A DNA stretch of 64,000 bases from Acidobacteriota bacterium (GTDB lineage Bacteria; Acidobacteriota; UBA6911): positions 1-64,000 of the forward strand of contig JAISUT010000048.1 of assembly GCA_031271905.1 (NCBI GenBank), written 5' to 3'. The stretch's first letter is position 1. The number at the start of each line of letters is the position of its first letter. The translations under genes were made by a program, and so were the position numbers. A model generated the notes under the pieces. That model searched no databases. It saw only the letters and a list, made by a program, of their open reading frames with translations, and had not been told where the DNA came from. Of the stretch, positions 27,077-35,594 are shown one piece after another.

Positions 27077-28137
27077 CACAGGCTCCTCCGCTGCTTCAGG
27101 AGGATGAAGAAGAAGAACGGCGTGCCGATGATGCCGGTCAGGACGCTGATGGGGATGTCGGTGGCGGCCAGGGTCCTCGCCAAGATGTCGATGACCATCA
27201 TGAAGATGCCGCCGGTGAAGGTCGCCAGCGGCAGCATCCTCTTGTTGTCCGGGCCGACGATCATGCGCGAGATGTGCGGGATGACCAGCCCCACCCAGCC
27301 GATGGTGCCCGCGATGCTGACCGAGGAGGCGGTCAGGAGCGTCGAGGCGAGGATCACCGCGACGCGCATGCGCCCCACGTTCACCCCCAGGCTCTTGGCC
27401 TCGGCATCGCCGAGCGAGAGCACGTTGAGCCGGTAGCGGAACAACAGCAGCGCCGCCACGCCCAGGACGATGACCGGCCCGACCGCGCCGACCTCCCGCA
27501 TCTTCACGCGCGCCAGCGAGCCCATCGTCCAATAGGTGATGTCGGCCAAGGTGGTCGCCGGGTCGGCGACCATGCGGATGACGCTCATGACGGAGGAGGA
27601 GAGCCCGCCGACGATGATTCCCGCCAAGACCAGTATGACGATGGAGTGGTTGCGTATCAGCTTGGGGATGAGCGTCGTCAGCATCACGGCGGCGACCCCG
27701 CCCGCGAACGCCCCCAGCTCCACCCAGACGATGTTCGCGCTGACCAGGATGGCGAGCGCCGCCCCCACGGTCGCCCCCGACGATACGCCCAGGATGTCGG
27801 GCGAGACCATCGGGTTCTTGAACATGCTCTGGTATGCCGCGCCCGCGACGGAGAGCGCGCTCCCTATGAGCAGCGCCGCCAGCGTCCGGGGCAGGCGGAT
27901 GGCGACGACGGCGATGCCTTCCGCGCTCGACCAGCTCCTCTCGACGGGGAACATGCCGAACGGGAGCGCGTCGGCGACCTCCGCGAAGACGATCTTGACC
28001 ACGTTGCCGAAGGGGACGCGGTAGATCCCGATGGAGACGGACAGCACGAAGACGGCGCAGGTGAGCACCGCCGCCCCCAGGAGGACGAGCCTCCACGCAT
28101 ACTCCCCGGATTGCGAACCCTTCATGTCGCGCCGCAT
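27073..28137 (-). CDS. FecCD-family ABC permease (locus A)
   Basis: A 354-aa integral membrane protein with about ten hydrophobic segments. It has the FecCD/BtuC hallmarks: IRLPRTLAALLIGSALSVAGAAYQSMFKNPMVSPDILG near residue 80-117, LLFRYRLNVLSLGDAEAKSLGV, and IGWVGLVIPHISRMIVGPDN. The start ATG has AAGGGG 5 bp upstream. It transports iron-siderophore, heme or cobalamin-type cargo in known relatives. It follows the binding-protein gene by 16 bp. Confidence 0.94.
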   Translation of the reverse strand: MRRDMKGSQSGEYAWRLVLLGAAVLTCAVFVLSVSIGIYRVPFGNVVKIVFAEVADALPFGMFPVERSWSSAEGIAVVAIRLPRTLAALLIGSALSVAGAAYQSMFKNPMVSPDILGVSSGATVGAALAILVSANIVWVELGAFAGGVAAVMLTTLIPKLIRNHSIVILVLAGIIVGGLSSSVMSVIRMVADPATTLADITYWTMGSLARVKMREVGAVGPVIVLGVAALLLFRYRLNVLSLGDAEAKSLGVNVGRMRVAVILASTLLTASSVSIAGTIGWVGLVIPHISRMIVGPDNKRMLPLATFTGGIFMMVIDILARTLAATDIPISVLTGIIGTPFFFFILLKQRRSLW

Positions 28138-28153
28138 GGGATCCCCTTGTGGG

Positions 28154-29491
28154 TCAGCGCGCCGGACGCCGAGGGGGGGCCTGCACCGGCGGGGCGGGGG
28201 GATAGACCGTCCCGACGGACGCCGGCGGCCTGCCGTCCAAGATGGCGTCCACCTCCGCGTCCGTGACCGGATACCCCGCGAAGTCCGTGTAAAACGCCTT
28301 CGTCTCTTTACGCATGTCGATGTAATCCGGGCTTGACGGGTCGGCGAAGACTTCGGGGTGGATGTTCGCCGCCGCCCAGAGTATCTGCAAGACGCTTTCC
28401 GCGCCGAACCGCCCCCAGTCGAACAGGGCGTAGGGCATGTACTTGACGTTGTCCGGCCCCAGGTCGGCGAGGATGCCCGCCCAGGGGTTGCTGGCGCCGT
28501 CCCTGTCGGCGAGGACGGCGTCCAGCGCCGCGCGCCGCCCGCCGCCGATGAACACCTTCTGCGGCGGGTACTTCAAGACCAGCTCCATGTTCACGCCGGT
28601 CTGCCCGGCGACGTCCACGATGTCCTCCTGCCGCAACACGCGCATCAGCTCCGGCCAGTATTTGCCCCCGGCGTAGCCGGTCCACTCGTTCATGACGACG
28701 GAGCCTTGCGAGGACGGCATGGTGGAGCCGAGGCCCCCCATCCCCCCGGCGCTGTAATAGACCACGGGGCGCACGGAAGTCTTCGCCAAGCCCTTGGCGA
28801 TGCGGTCGATGTTGGCTTGCAGCGCCCGCCCCCACGCCTCCGCGTTCTCCTCGACCTTGCCGCCCAGGATCTTGCCGATCACGCGGTAGGTGACTTTCAT
28901 CTCCTGGTAGGTCTTGAAATTGACGTTGACGACGGGGAGCTTCTTGCCGCGGTATTCGATGCCGCGCAGGTTGGCGATGCTCGAAGGATGCCCGATGACA
29001 AGGTCCGGCTCCAGCGCCATCAACGCCTCCGCGTTGGCCGGGCCCGCCTGCGGCCCCACCTGCGCCGTCAGGGCGGCGTAGGCGGGGAACATCGCCTCCT
29101 GCCAGGGCGTGGTCATCCCGCCCAGCTTGGCGACGAAGAACTTCTCCGCGCCCAGCGCCAATATCCCCGACGTGTTGGCGGGCCAGAGGTTGACGATCCG
29201 CTTCACGCTCCCCTTCTTGAAGGTGAACGGCAGCCCGTCGGCGTCGTAGACGGTGGCGACGTCGCCGTCCTCCGTGTAGTAGCCGTAGCTGCCGGGGACG
29301 GACGTGTCCAGGTCCTCGCCGCCGTAGGCGACGGCGACGCCCTGCGCCCAAGACGGCTCCTCCAGCACGACCCCGCCCGGGGCGAACGCCCCCGCCGAGT
29401 CCCCTTCGCCGCCGCCTTTGTTGCAGGCGGACGCGAGCAGGATGGCGAGGACGGGGACCGTCAGTTTGCAAACCACGCGGCGCGTTCCCAT
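28154..29491 (-). CDS. Periplasmic metal-complex binding lipoprotein (locus A)
   Basis: A 445-aa substrate-binding protein. The N-terminus is a lipoprotein signal with the lipobox LLASAC at about residue 18-23, followed by a Gly/Ser/Glu linker. The body is a class III helical-backbone binding fold: VKRIVNLWPANTSGILALGA, ALEPDLVIGHPS and an extended C-lobe. At 445 aa it is longer than BtuF or FhuD (about 260-300); extra length sits at the front (residues 40-95) and at a proline-rich tail. It delivers cargo to the adjacent permease. Confidence 0.88.
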   Translation of the reverse strand: MGTRRVVCKLTVPVLAILLASACNKGGGEGDSAGAFAPGGVVLEEPSWAQGVAVAYGGEDLDTSVPGSYGYYTEDGDVATVYDADGLPFTFKKGSVKRIVNLWPANTSGILALGAEKFFVAKLGGMTTPWQEAMFPAYAALTAQVGPQAGPANAEALMALEPDLVIGHPSSIANLRGIEYRGKKLPVVNVNFKTYQEMKVTYRVIGKILGGKVEENAEAWGRALQANIDRIAKGLAKTSVRPVVYYSAGGMGGLGSTMPSSQGSVVMNEWTGYAGGKYWPELMRVLRQEDIVDVAGQTGVNMELVLKYPPQKVFIGGGRRAALDAVLADRDGASNPWAGILADLGPDNVKYMPYALFDWGRFGAESVLQILWAAANIHPEVFADPSSPDYIDMRKETKAFYTDFAGYPVTDAEVDAILDGRPPASVGTVYPPAPPVQAPPRRPAR

Positions 29492-29525
29492 GGCACAGTG
29501 CCTTTCCCTGAAAGATTGAAGAATT

Positions 29526-30380
29526 TTAGAAGAACTTCTTGTTGTCGATCATCCACCAGATGACGGCAGAGCGCGTCTCCATGAAAAACGTCACGCCGCC
29601 CGCGTCGTTCGCGCGCAGAAACGGGGCGAGGTTCTTTTTGAACACGTCCGCCTTGTCCGCGTCCACCTTGCCGAGCGTGACGATGTCCGCCTCGGCCTCT
29701 TCCCGCGAGGCGTAGGTTTTGGAGAAGCCGTCCTCCACGACGCGGACGTTGGGCTCGTACCCCAGGTCGTAGGCGATGTTGAACAGCACGTTGTAGTTGA
29801 CCTTCCGGTCGATGCCGTGCTGCATGAAAGGCGGCCGGGGCTCCGCGCTCGCGTCCTTGAACACGCCCGACAGCAGGTGCGGGATCGTCGGGGCGTTGGC
29901 GAAGGTGACCACCGCCGCCATGCGCTTGGCGAAAGTCGAGAGCTTGCGCAGGTCGCCCAAGGCGACCGAGCGCGAGCAGATCACCACGTCGTGCTTCTCC
30001 ACGTTCCCCCCGGCGACGGCGTCGTGGAAGTCCAGCTTCTTGGTGAGGAGGTTCCCCGCACCCGCGGCCTTGGCGTTCGCCTCGCAGTGGCGCAACACGG
30101 CGTCGGACACGTCCAGAGCCGTGACGCTTTTGACACGCGCCGCCAGCGGCACGGAAAGGCGGCCCGGGCCGCAACCCATGTCGAGCAGCGTGTCCTCGGG
30201 CAGGAGCGGCAGGGCGTTCACCTGGTTCGGGGTGTATGCCGTCTCCATGGCCGCCATCCGGTTGTAAAAGTCGGCGAAGCGTTGCTCCCCCTCGGCGTCG
30301 GGCTTGTGGCGCGCCCCCTCCCGCATCATGGGCGGCATGGACAGTTTGTGGATGGCTTCCCAGTTGACCAACGATTCCAT
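29526..30380 (-). CDS. Class I SAM methyltransferase in the locus A uptake operon
   Basis: A 284-aa methyltransferase with motif I LLDMGCGPGRLSVPLA near residue 65, motif II ALDVSDAVLRHCEANA and HDVVICSRSV. The start at 30380 is preferred because GGGGGA lies 4 bp upstream; another ATG is at 30392. It lies 34 bp upstream of the binding lipoprotein and downstream of the TonB receptor, inside a metal-complex uptake cluster. A second methyltransferase with the same general layout sits at the end of locus B. The substrate is unknown; a metallophore or corrinoid is a contextual guess. Confidence 0.85.
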   Translation of the reverse strand: MESLVNWEAIHKLSMPPMMREGARHKPDAEGEQRFADFYNRMAAMETAYTPNQVNALPLLPEDTLLDMGCGPGRLSVPLAARVKSVTALDVSDAVLRHCEANAKAAGAGNLLTKKLDFHDAVAGGNVEKHDVVICSRSVALGDLRKLSTFAKRMAAVVTFANAPTIPHLLSGVFKDASAEPRPPFMQHGIDRKVNYNVLFNIAYDLGYEPNVRVVEDGFSKTYASREEAEADIVTLGKVDADKADVFKKNLAPFLRANDAGGVTFFMETRSAVIWWMIDNKKFF

Positions 30381-30418
30381 AGCTTCCCCCATCGGGCCGT
30401 CCGCGACGACCCTGCAAA

Positions 30419-30481
30419 GGGAGCCTCTAAAAACCCCGGACGCTGCGCTGCGCCTTGTCTGCGAGCTTTTTAGAGGCTCCC
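30419..30481. repeat. Intergenic hairpin repeat, short copy
   Basis: Perfect 15-bp arms GGGAGCCTCTAAAAA (30419-30433) and their reverse complement (30467-30481) enclose a 33-nt GC-rich centre. The element sits between the TonB receptor end and the methyltransferase start. It is homologous to the longer element at 53912-54030 read in reverse, but lacks about 50 bp that lie between two CGCCTTG direct repeats there. It could also fold as a transcript-end hairpin with a T-run on either strand. Confidence 0.75.
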
Positions 30482-30589
30482 AAAAGTCAGTGCCCCGGCA
30501 ACCTGCCGTCAGCCGTCGGTTCGCCCCTATTTTAGCGCGACCGGCGGCCGGCGGCTGACAATTAAAACGGCTGGCGGGATCCCGGCTGG

Positions 30590-33115
30590 CTAGAAGCCGA
30601 CCTGCATCGACGCCATGAACGTGCGCGTGGGGCCGAGGAACGCGGACGCGGTGCTACCCGTCCCGTCCGTGCTGCCCGGGAAGATCGACGCCCAGTAGAA
30701 GCTGTTGCCCACGTTGTCCACCTCGAAACGCCAGGTGATCGGGAACCGCTCCTCGAGCCTGGTGGTGAAGCGCGCGCCGAGGTCCACCGTGTGATAGCCG
30801 GCGGCGTACATCGTGTTGAAGTCGTTGGCGGCGCGCTTGCCGGTGTGGTGCCAGTTCATGTTGAGCGAAAGCCCGGGGATCTGGTGCAGGCGGTATTCCA
30901 GCAGCAGGTTGGCCTGGACCTTGGGCGCGCCGACCACCCATTTGTTGCTGGTGGCCACGATCCCCGTGTCCTTCAGCCTCGGGTCGAGCAGCGTGATGCC
31001 GCCGTAGGCGGTCAGGTCGTCGAAGATGTCGCCGGTCGCCATGATCTCCAACCCGAAGTTGCGCTGGGTGCCGGCCTGCTTGAACACGTTGTCGGCAGGG
31101 TCGGTGTAGGCGAAGGGGCGTTCGATGCGGAACCCGGCGAGCGTGAAGCTGGCGCGCGACGAAAGCTCCGCCTTGATCCCCGCCTCGTGCGAGTTGCTGC
31201 GATAGGGGGGGAGTATCTCCCCGGGGTTCTGGATGAGCGGGTTCTGCGCCGTGGTGGGCGCGGACTTCCCCGCCTCCAAGGTGTCGGCGTAGGTGTAATA
31301 GACCGTGATGTTCTTCACGGGCTTGTACATCAGGCTCGCGCCATAGCCCATGCCGTTGTCGGAGTAGGTGCTCCGGCTGTTCCCCGACGCATCGAAACTG
31401 TGCGAGGAGAGCCAACTGTGGTTGATGGAGAGCAGGGCGCTCCACTGGTCGTTGAACGTGATGGTGTCGCTGAACGACAACGCCTGCCGGACGGTGTCGC
31501 CGCTCTTGGCGACGGAACTCCCGGCGGGCACGGAAAGGTCTGGGCGGTCGAACACGGTGGGGGTGTTGATGTTGCCCGTCCCCAACACGATCTGGCGGCT
31601 GGCCGAGGCGCCGAAGGTGCGCCAGACGAAGCCGTTGGTCCCGGCGGAGATCTCATGCTTGACATCGCCCGTGGCGAACGCGCCGTTGACGTAGGCGATG
31701 TTGCTGGTGGCCTCGTGCCGTCCGGCGAGGCCGACGCTGACCGTGCCCCGGTACCCGCCCGCATTGTTGGTCAACGCCAGGGTCGGGGTGGTGAAGCCGC
31801 GCTCGGCGCTCTGGTTCAAGACGCCCGCCGTCAGGTGCCAGTTCTGGTTGAAGTCGTGGCGGACGCGCCCGCTCTCCGTATGCGTGTAGAGCTCCGACCC
31901 GCCCCACTTCTGCCCGTAGCCGGGGGTCGAGGCGTCGAACGCTTCGGGAAGGGCGATGCGCTCCCCGGTCGCCGCATTGACGCCGCCGAAGGAGAAGCCG
32001 CCCGGGAAGCCCATCTTCTCAAAGGCGTAGTAGCTGAAGTTGACCTCGGCGACCGTGTGCTTGAGGAAGCGCCAGTCGAAGGCGAGGCTCGCCAGGCCGC
32101 GCCGCAGGTCGCTGCCGTCCACGAACCCTTCGCCGTCGCCGTAGAGCGCCACCAGCCTGTAGCCGAATTGCTTGTCCTTGCCGAACTTCCCGCCGAAGTC
32201 GCCGATGACCGACGGGCTGTTCTGGTTGTCGTATTTGACCGTCACCTGGCGCAATGGCACGTCGGTGGGGCGCTTGACGATGAAGTTGAACGAGCCCGCC
32301 GGCTGCGCCGGACCGTTCAAGCTGCCGGAAAGCCCGTTGAGCACCTCCAGGCGGTCGAACATCTCCATCGGGTGCGCCGTGGTGGCGACGATGTTCATGC
32401 CGTCGAAACGGGCGTTGGCGACGACGTCCCCCTCGAAGCCGCGCGTCTGCGGGCGTCCCACGTCCGAGCCGCCCCGCTCCTCGATCTGCACCGAGGGCAT
32501 GTACTTGATCAATTCCCTGAGGCTCGTGGCCTGCTGGTTCTCGATCAGCTCGGCGGGGAGCACGGTGACCGAGAAGGGCAGGTCGGAGAGCTTCTTGCCC
32601 GGCAGCGGGCCGATGTTGATGTCGGTGTCGGGGATGTTGGCGATGGTGGCCTGCACGTTGACCTCCGTCCCCACCGAGCGGATGGCGAGCCGGACGTCGA
32701 GCGTCTGCGGCTTCCCGGCGGCGACCTCGACGTCGCTCGTGACCTTGGCGCTGAAGCCTTGGGCGCGGGTGGTGACCTGGTACGTCCCGACGGGGATGGC
32801 GGGGATGGCGAACCGCCCCTCCGCATCGGTCTGCGTGAGGCGGCGTATCTGCGTGACGACGTTGAGCGCCTCGACGGAGGCGCCGGGGACGGCCGCGCCC
32901 GAGGGGTCGGTCACGGTGCCGTGCAGCCCCCCCCCCGACGCATCTTGCGCGGGCGAGGGCGACGGTGGCAAAAACGCCGCGAACATGGCGGCGGCGACGA
33001 GCGGAAGCATCCGCTTGGCGGTTGACGAAACCGGTTGCAACAGACAGCGCAGGACGCGCGACGCCGCTGCGCGGCAGGCGAACGGACTGGCTTTACGAAC
33101 ATCCATCCCAGACAT
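30590..33115 (-). CDS. TonB-dependent siderophore-type receptor with carboxypeptidase-regulatory-like N-domain (locus A)
   Basis: An 841-aa outer-membrane receptor. A long basic leader precedes the hydrophobic signal (MLPLVAAAMFAAFLPP, residues 36-51). Residues about 60-145 are a carboxypeptidase-regulatory-like Ig domain (LHGTVTDPSGAAVPGASVEA). The plug follows (LSDLPFSVTVLPAELIENQ, RGFEGD), then a 22-strand barrel ending in SMQVGF with a terminal Phe. The plug resembles FhuA/FpvA-type receptors more than BtuB. The start has GGAGG 10 bp upstream. It heads locus A, with a consensus-like promoter at 33197-33225. Confidence 0.92.
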   Translation of the reverse strand: MSGMDVRKASPFACRAAASRVLRCLLQPVSSTAKRMLPLVAAAMFAAFLPPSPSPAQDASGGGLHGTVTDPSGAAVPGASVEALNVVTQIRRLTQTDAEGRFAIPAIPVGTYQVTTRAQGFSAKVTSDVEVAAGKPQTLDVRLAIRSVGTEVNVQATIANIPDTDINIGPLPGKKLSDLPFSVTVLPAELIENQQATSLRELIKYMPSVQIEERGGSDVGRPQTRGFEGDVVANARFDGMNIVATTAHPMEMFDRLEVLNGLSGSLNGPAQPAGSFNFIVKRPTDVPLRQVTVKYDNQNSPSVIGDFGGKFGKDKQFGYRLVALYGDGEGFVDGSDLRRGLASLAFDWRFLKHTVAEVNFSYYAFEKMGFPGGFSFGGVNAATGERIALPEAFDASTPGYGQKWGGSELYTHTESGRVRHDFNQNWHLTAGVLNQSAERGFTTPTLALTNNAGGYRGTVSVGLAGRHEATSNIAYVNGAFATGDVKHEISAGTNGFVWRTFGASASRQIVLGTGNINTPTVFDRPDLSVPAGSSVAKSGDTVRQALSFSDTITFNDQWSALLSINHSWLSSHSFDASGNSRSTYSDNGMGYGASLMYKPVKNITVYYTYADTLEAGKSAPTTAQNPLIQNPGEILPPYRSNSHEAGIKAELSSRASFTLAGFRIERPFAYTDPADNVFKQAGTQRNFGLEIMATGDIFDDLTAYGGITLLDPRLKDTGIVATSNKWVVGAPKVQANLLLEYRLHQIPGLSLNMNWHHTGKRAANDFNTMYAAGYHTVDLGARFTTRLEERFPITWRFEVDNVGNSFYWASIFPGSTDGTGSTASAFLGPTRTFMASMQVGF

Positions 33116-33196
33116 ACTTTCACTTCCTCCAAAACCCCAGGCGAGCCCCCGCGTGACGCCGCAGGGCCAGCCGGAAAATTGACAAATTGCGCCTAT

Positions 33197-33225
33197 TTCT
33201 TACTCCTGTGCGCTGAATATGTCAA
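33197..33225 (-). promoter_or_regulatory. Promoter of the locus A TonB receptor
   Basis: On the minus strand, TTGACA (33220-33225) and TAAGAA (33197-33202) are separated by exactly 17 bp, about 80 bp upstream of the receptor start. The -35 is a perfect sigma-70 consensus. No Fur-like or B12-riboswitch sequence is recognisable in the short leader. Confidence 0.6.
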
Positions 33226-33289
33226 ATTCAAACGACAGCGACAAAACTAAAGCATGTCACGACGTGACGACGGTGTGGTGTTTGGCGGC

Positions 33290-34399
33290 CTACTCCGCCA
33301 CGGCTTGCGCAGCCGCCTGCGGCGCCCGGAGGTCGTAGGAGAAGGAGTCCGGCACCTGCCATGAGACCTCGCCGCCGGGGCCGCCGGGATCGACGATGGC
33401 CCGCCACTCCACCGTGGCGCGCGGACCATCGACGGTGACCAGCAGATAGCCGTGGTGCCGCTCGCTATGGCCCTCGCCGCGCACGCGCGGGTCGGGATAG
33501 CTCCCCGGCCAGGACTTGAGCGCGCCGCCCCCGGTCCCCGCGATGACCTGGCGTATCTCCCGCCCCTGGCGGTCGGCGACGGCGGCGCGGTTGTAGATGT
33601 GGTCGTGGCCGCAGAAATAGACGCGCGCCCCCGCCGCCCCCAGGCTGTCCCAGAACCTGTCGCGCGCCTCGGGGAAAGCCGCGAGGTTGTCCTTGTGGAT
33701 GGTCTCGAACGCCGGTTCGTGGCCGTAGGCGAACACGTGGCGGCCGTCCGCGCGGGCGAGCTGCGCGTCGAGCCACGCCTGCGGGACGCGGTGCTCGCCC
33801 CCCGCGTACTCGTCCAGCGCCACGACGAGGGCGTTCTTGTGGACGAAGCCGTAGGTCAACCCCTTCGCCCCGGCGGGCCCGTTCCCCGGCAAGCCGCCCG
33901 TCACCGCCTCGCGATAGGCTTTCTCGAGGCGCTCCAGGTCGCCGGGCGCGGGCTCGTGTTGCGCAGGCAGGGGCGGCAGCACCGTGCGCTCCGGGCCATG
34001 GTCGTGGTTCCCCCGGACGGGGAAGATGCGGACGCCGCCTTGCAGGAGCGGCGCCATCGCCCTCTTCCAAATGGCGTATTGCTCCGGGAAGGAGACCCCG
34101 CCGTTGCGGAACCAGCCGTTCACCAGGTCGCCGCCCATCAGCACGAAATCGACGCGCTCGCGGACGATGTCCTCGGCGATCGTCCGCGCCACCGCCTCGT
34201 TCACCACCGTCCCATCCCTGGGGTTCCCCTGCGTGTCGCAGACCACGGCGAACCTCCATGCGGCGGCGCCCCCGGTCGCGACGGCGGCGCGTTTGCCGCA
34301 AGCCCCCGCCAGCAGCGACGCCAGGAGCGCCGCGACCGCGAACAACCACGCCCGCCGCGACGCCATGGCGCCCGCCCCGGCCCATCTCCCCGATTTCAT
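33290..34399 (-). CDS. Calcineurin-like metallophosphoesterase lipoprotein
   Basis: A 369-aa exported phosphoesterase. The start at 34399 follows AAAGGGGG. The signal peptide ends in a lipobox LLAGAC, so the protein is membrane-anchored on the periplasmic side. Metal-binding motifs of the calcineurin fold are present: FAVVCDTQG (variant of DxH), FVLMGGDLVNG (GDxxxxG), VRGNHDHG (GNHD), FAYGHEPAF and YFCGHDHIYNR (GHxH). The first motif has Gln where His is usual (DTQ), seen in some family members. It is a single gene; substrate unknown. Confidence 0.85.
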   Translation of the reverse strand: MKSGRWAGAGAMASRRAWLFAVAALLASLLAGACGKRAAVATGGAAAWRFAVVCDTQGNPRDGTVVNEAVARTIAEDIVRERVDFVLMGGDLVNGWFRNGGVSFPEQYAIWKRAMAPLLQGGVRIFPVRGNHDHGPERTVLPPLPAQHEPAPGDLERLEKAYREAVTGGLPGNGPAGAKGLTYGFVHKNALVVALDEYAGGEHRVPQAWLDAQLARADGRHVFAYGHEPAFETIHKDNLAAFPEARDRFWDSLGAAGARVYFCGHDHIYNRAAVADRQGREIRQVIAGTGGGALKSWPGSYPDPRVRGEGHSERHHGYLLVTVDGPRATVEWRAIVDPGGPGGEVSWQVPDSFSYDLRAPQAAAQAVAE

Positions 34400-34488
34400 C
34401 ACCTGATCCCCCTTTCCGGCGGCGATCCGCCGCCCGCGCAACGGAAGTTTGGCGCAAAGAACGACGAAAAGAACAACGAAAGCCGTTA

Positions 34489-34517
34489 TTGTAATTCATA
34501 ACCATGTAATGTATAAA
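34489..34517 (+). promoter_or_regulatory. Promoter of the radical SAM operon
   Basis: TTGTAA (34489-34494) and TATAAA (34512-34517) are separated by 17 bp and lie 36 bp before the radical SAM start. The region is AT-rich against a GC-rich background. Confidence 0.55.
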
Positions 34518-34553
34518 CACCCTTTGTAAAATTTTTCTGCAAGCGAGGCGTCT

Positions 34554-35594
34554 ATGGAATGCACATACTGTGAATGGCGTTGCAAACTCGGCGAGGAGTC
34601 TTTCGGCGTCTGCCGGATGTACCATGCCGTCGGCGGCAAGGTCGTGGAGCGCTTCCCCGACCGCTGGTCTTACACATCCTCGCGCATGGAGGCGTTGCCG
34701 TTCTACCACGCCTGGCCCGGGGCGAGGACGCTCACCATCGGCACGCGCGGCTGCAACTTCAACTGCCGTTATTGCTCCAACGCCTACGTGGCGCTGGCGG
34801 ATCCGGCGGCGGGCGCGGACGACGGCACCCACATCCACGCGATGACCCCGGAGGAGCTGGTCGCGATGGCGCTCAAGCTCGACTGCCGCAACATCGTGTT
34901 CAACGTGAACGAGCCGACCGTCTCCATCCCCGGCCTTTTGCGGCTGCGCGAGGAGGCGACGCGGGCGGGGCTCCCGATGGGCTGCCTGACCAACGCCTAC
35001 GGCACGGAGGAGTCCACCGAGGCGTTGGCGGGGATATTCGACTTCCTCAACGTCGGGCTCAAGGGGTTCACATCGTCCTTCTACGGGGAGTACATCGGCG
35101 TCCGGGACGTGGGGCCCATATTGCGCAACCTCCGCACGCTCGCCCGACGGCGCCACGTCGAGGTGACGACGCCCGTCATCCAAGGGGTCAACGACGGCGA
35201 CCTGGACGACATGGCGGACTACCTGGCCGGCATCGACCCGGAGATCCCCTGGCATGTGTTCCGGCTGCTCCCGGAATACGAGATGAAGGATCACGCATAC
35301 CCGAGCATCGACGCCATCAGCCGGAAGCTGGAGGCGGCGCGCAAGAAGCTGCGCTACGTCTATTTCCACAACTTCGTCGGCTCCGAGTGGGTGAACACCG
35401 TCTGCCCGGAGTGCGGGATGGAGGTCGTCGAACGCCTGAGCCTCGGCTGCGGCGGCGACAAGCTGGAAGGCTTCCATTGCACCGGGAACCGCTGCCCCCG
35501 GTGCGGGCGCGCCATCCGCATGTGCGGGGAATACGCCCCGACGGCGGACCGCGCCACGGCGGCCTGCGCCGCGGAAAGCGAGGCGACGGCATGA
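34554..35594 (+). CDS. Radical SAM protein, AmrS/PFL-activase-like
   Basis: A 346-aa radical SAM enzyme. The SAM [4Fe-4S] motif is GCNFNCRYC (C-x3-C-x2-C) near residue 66. An N-terminal CTYCEWRC...GVC set and C-terminal cysteine pairs (CPECG, CPRCG) resemble the AmmeMemoRadiSam radical SAM protein AmrS. AMMECR1 and Memo partners are not present. The stop overlaps the next start by 4 bp (ATGA), so the two products are made together; the neighbour is the obvious candidate partner or substrate. Confidence 0.85.
   Translation: MECTYCEWRCKLGEESFGVCRMYHAVGGKVVERFPDRWSYTSSRMEALPFYHAWPGARTLTIGTRGCNFNCRYCSNAYVALADPAAGADDGTHIHAMTPEELVAMALKLDCRNIVFNVNEPTVSIPGLLRLREEATRAGLPMGCLTNAYGTEESTEALAGIFDFLNVGLKGFTSSFYGEYIGVRDVGPILRNLRTLARRRHVEVTTPVIQGVNDGDLDDMADYLAGIDPEIPWHVFRLLPEYEMKDHAYPSIDAISRKLEAARKKLRYVYFHNFVGSEWVNTVCPECGMEVVERLSLGCGGDKLEGFHCTGNRCPRCGRAIRMCGEYAPTADRATAACAAESEATA

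Noticed and set aside
33116-33289. Cobalamin riboswitch upstream of the TonB receptors or ABC genes
   Set aside because: I looked for the conserved B12-box core in front of both receptors and the transporters and did not find it; the leaders are also too short.
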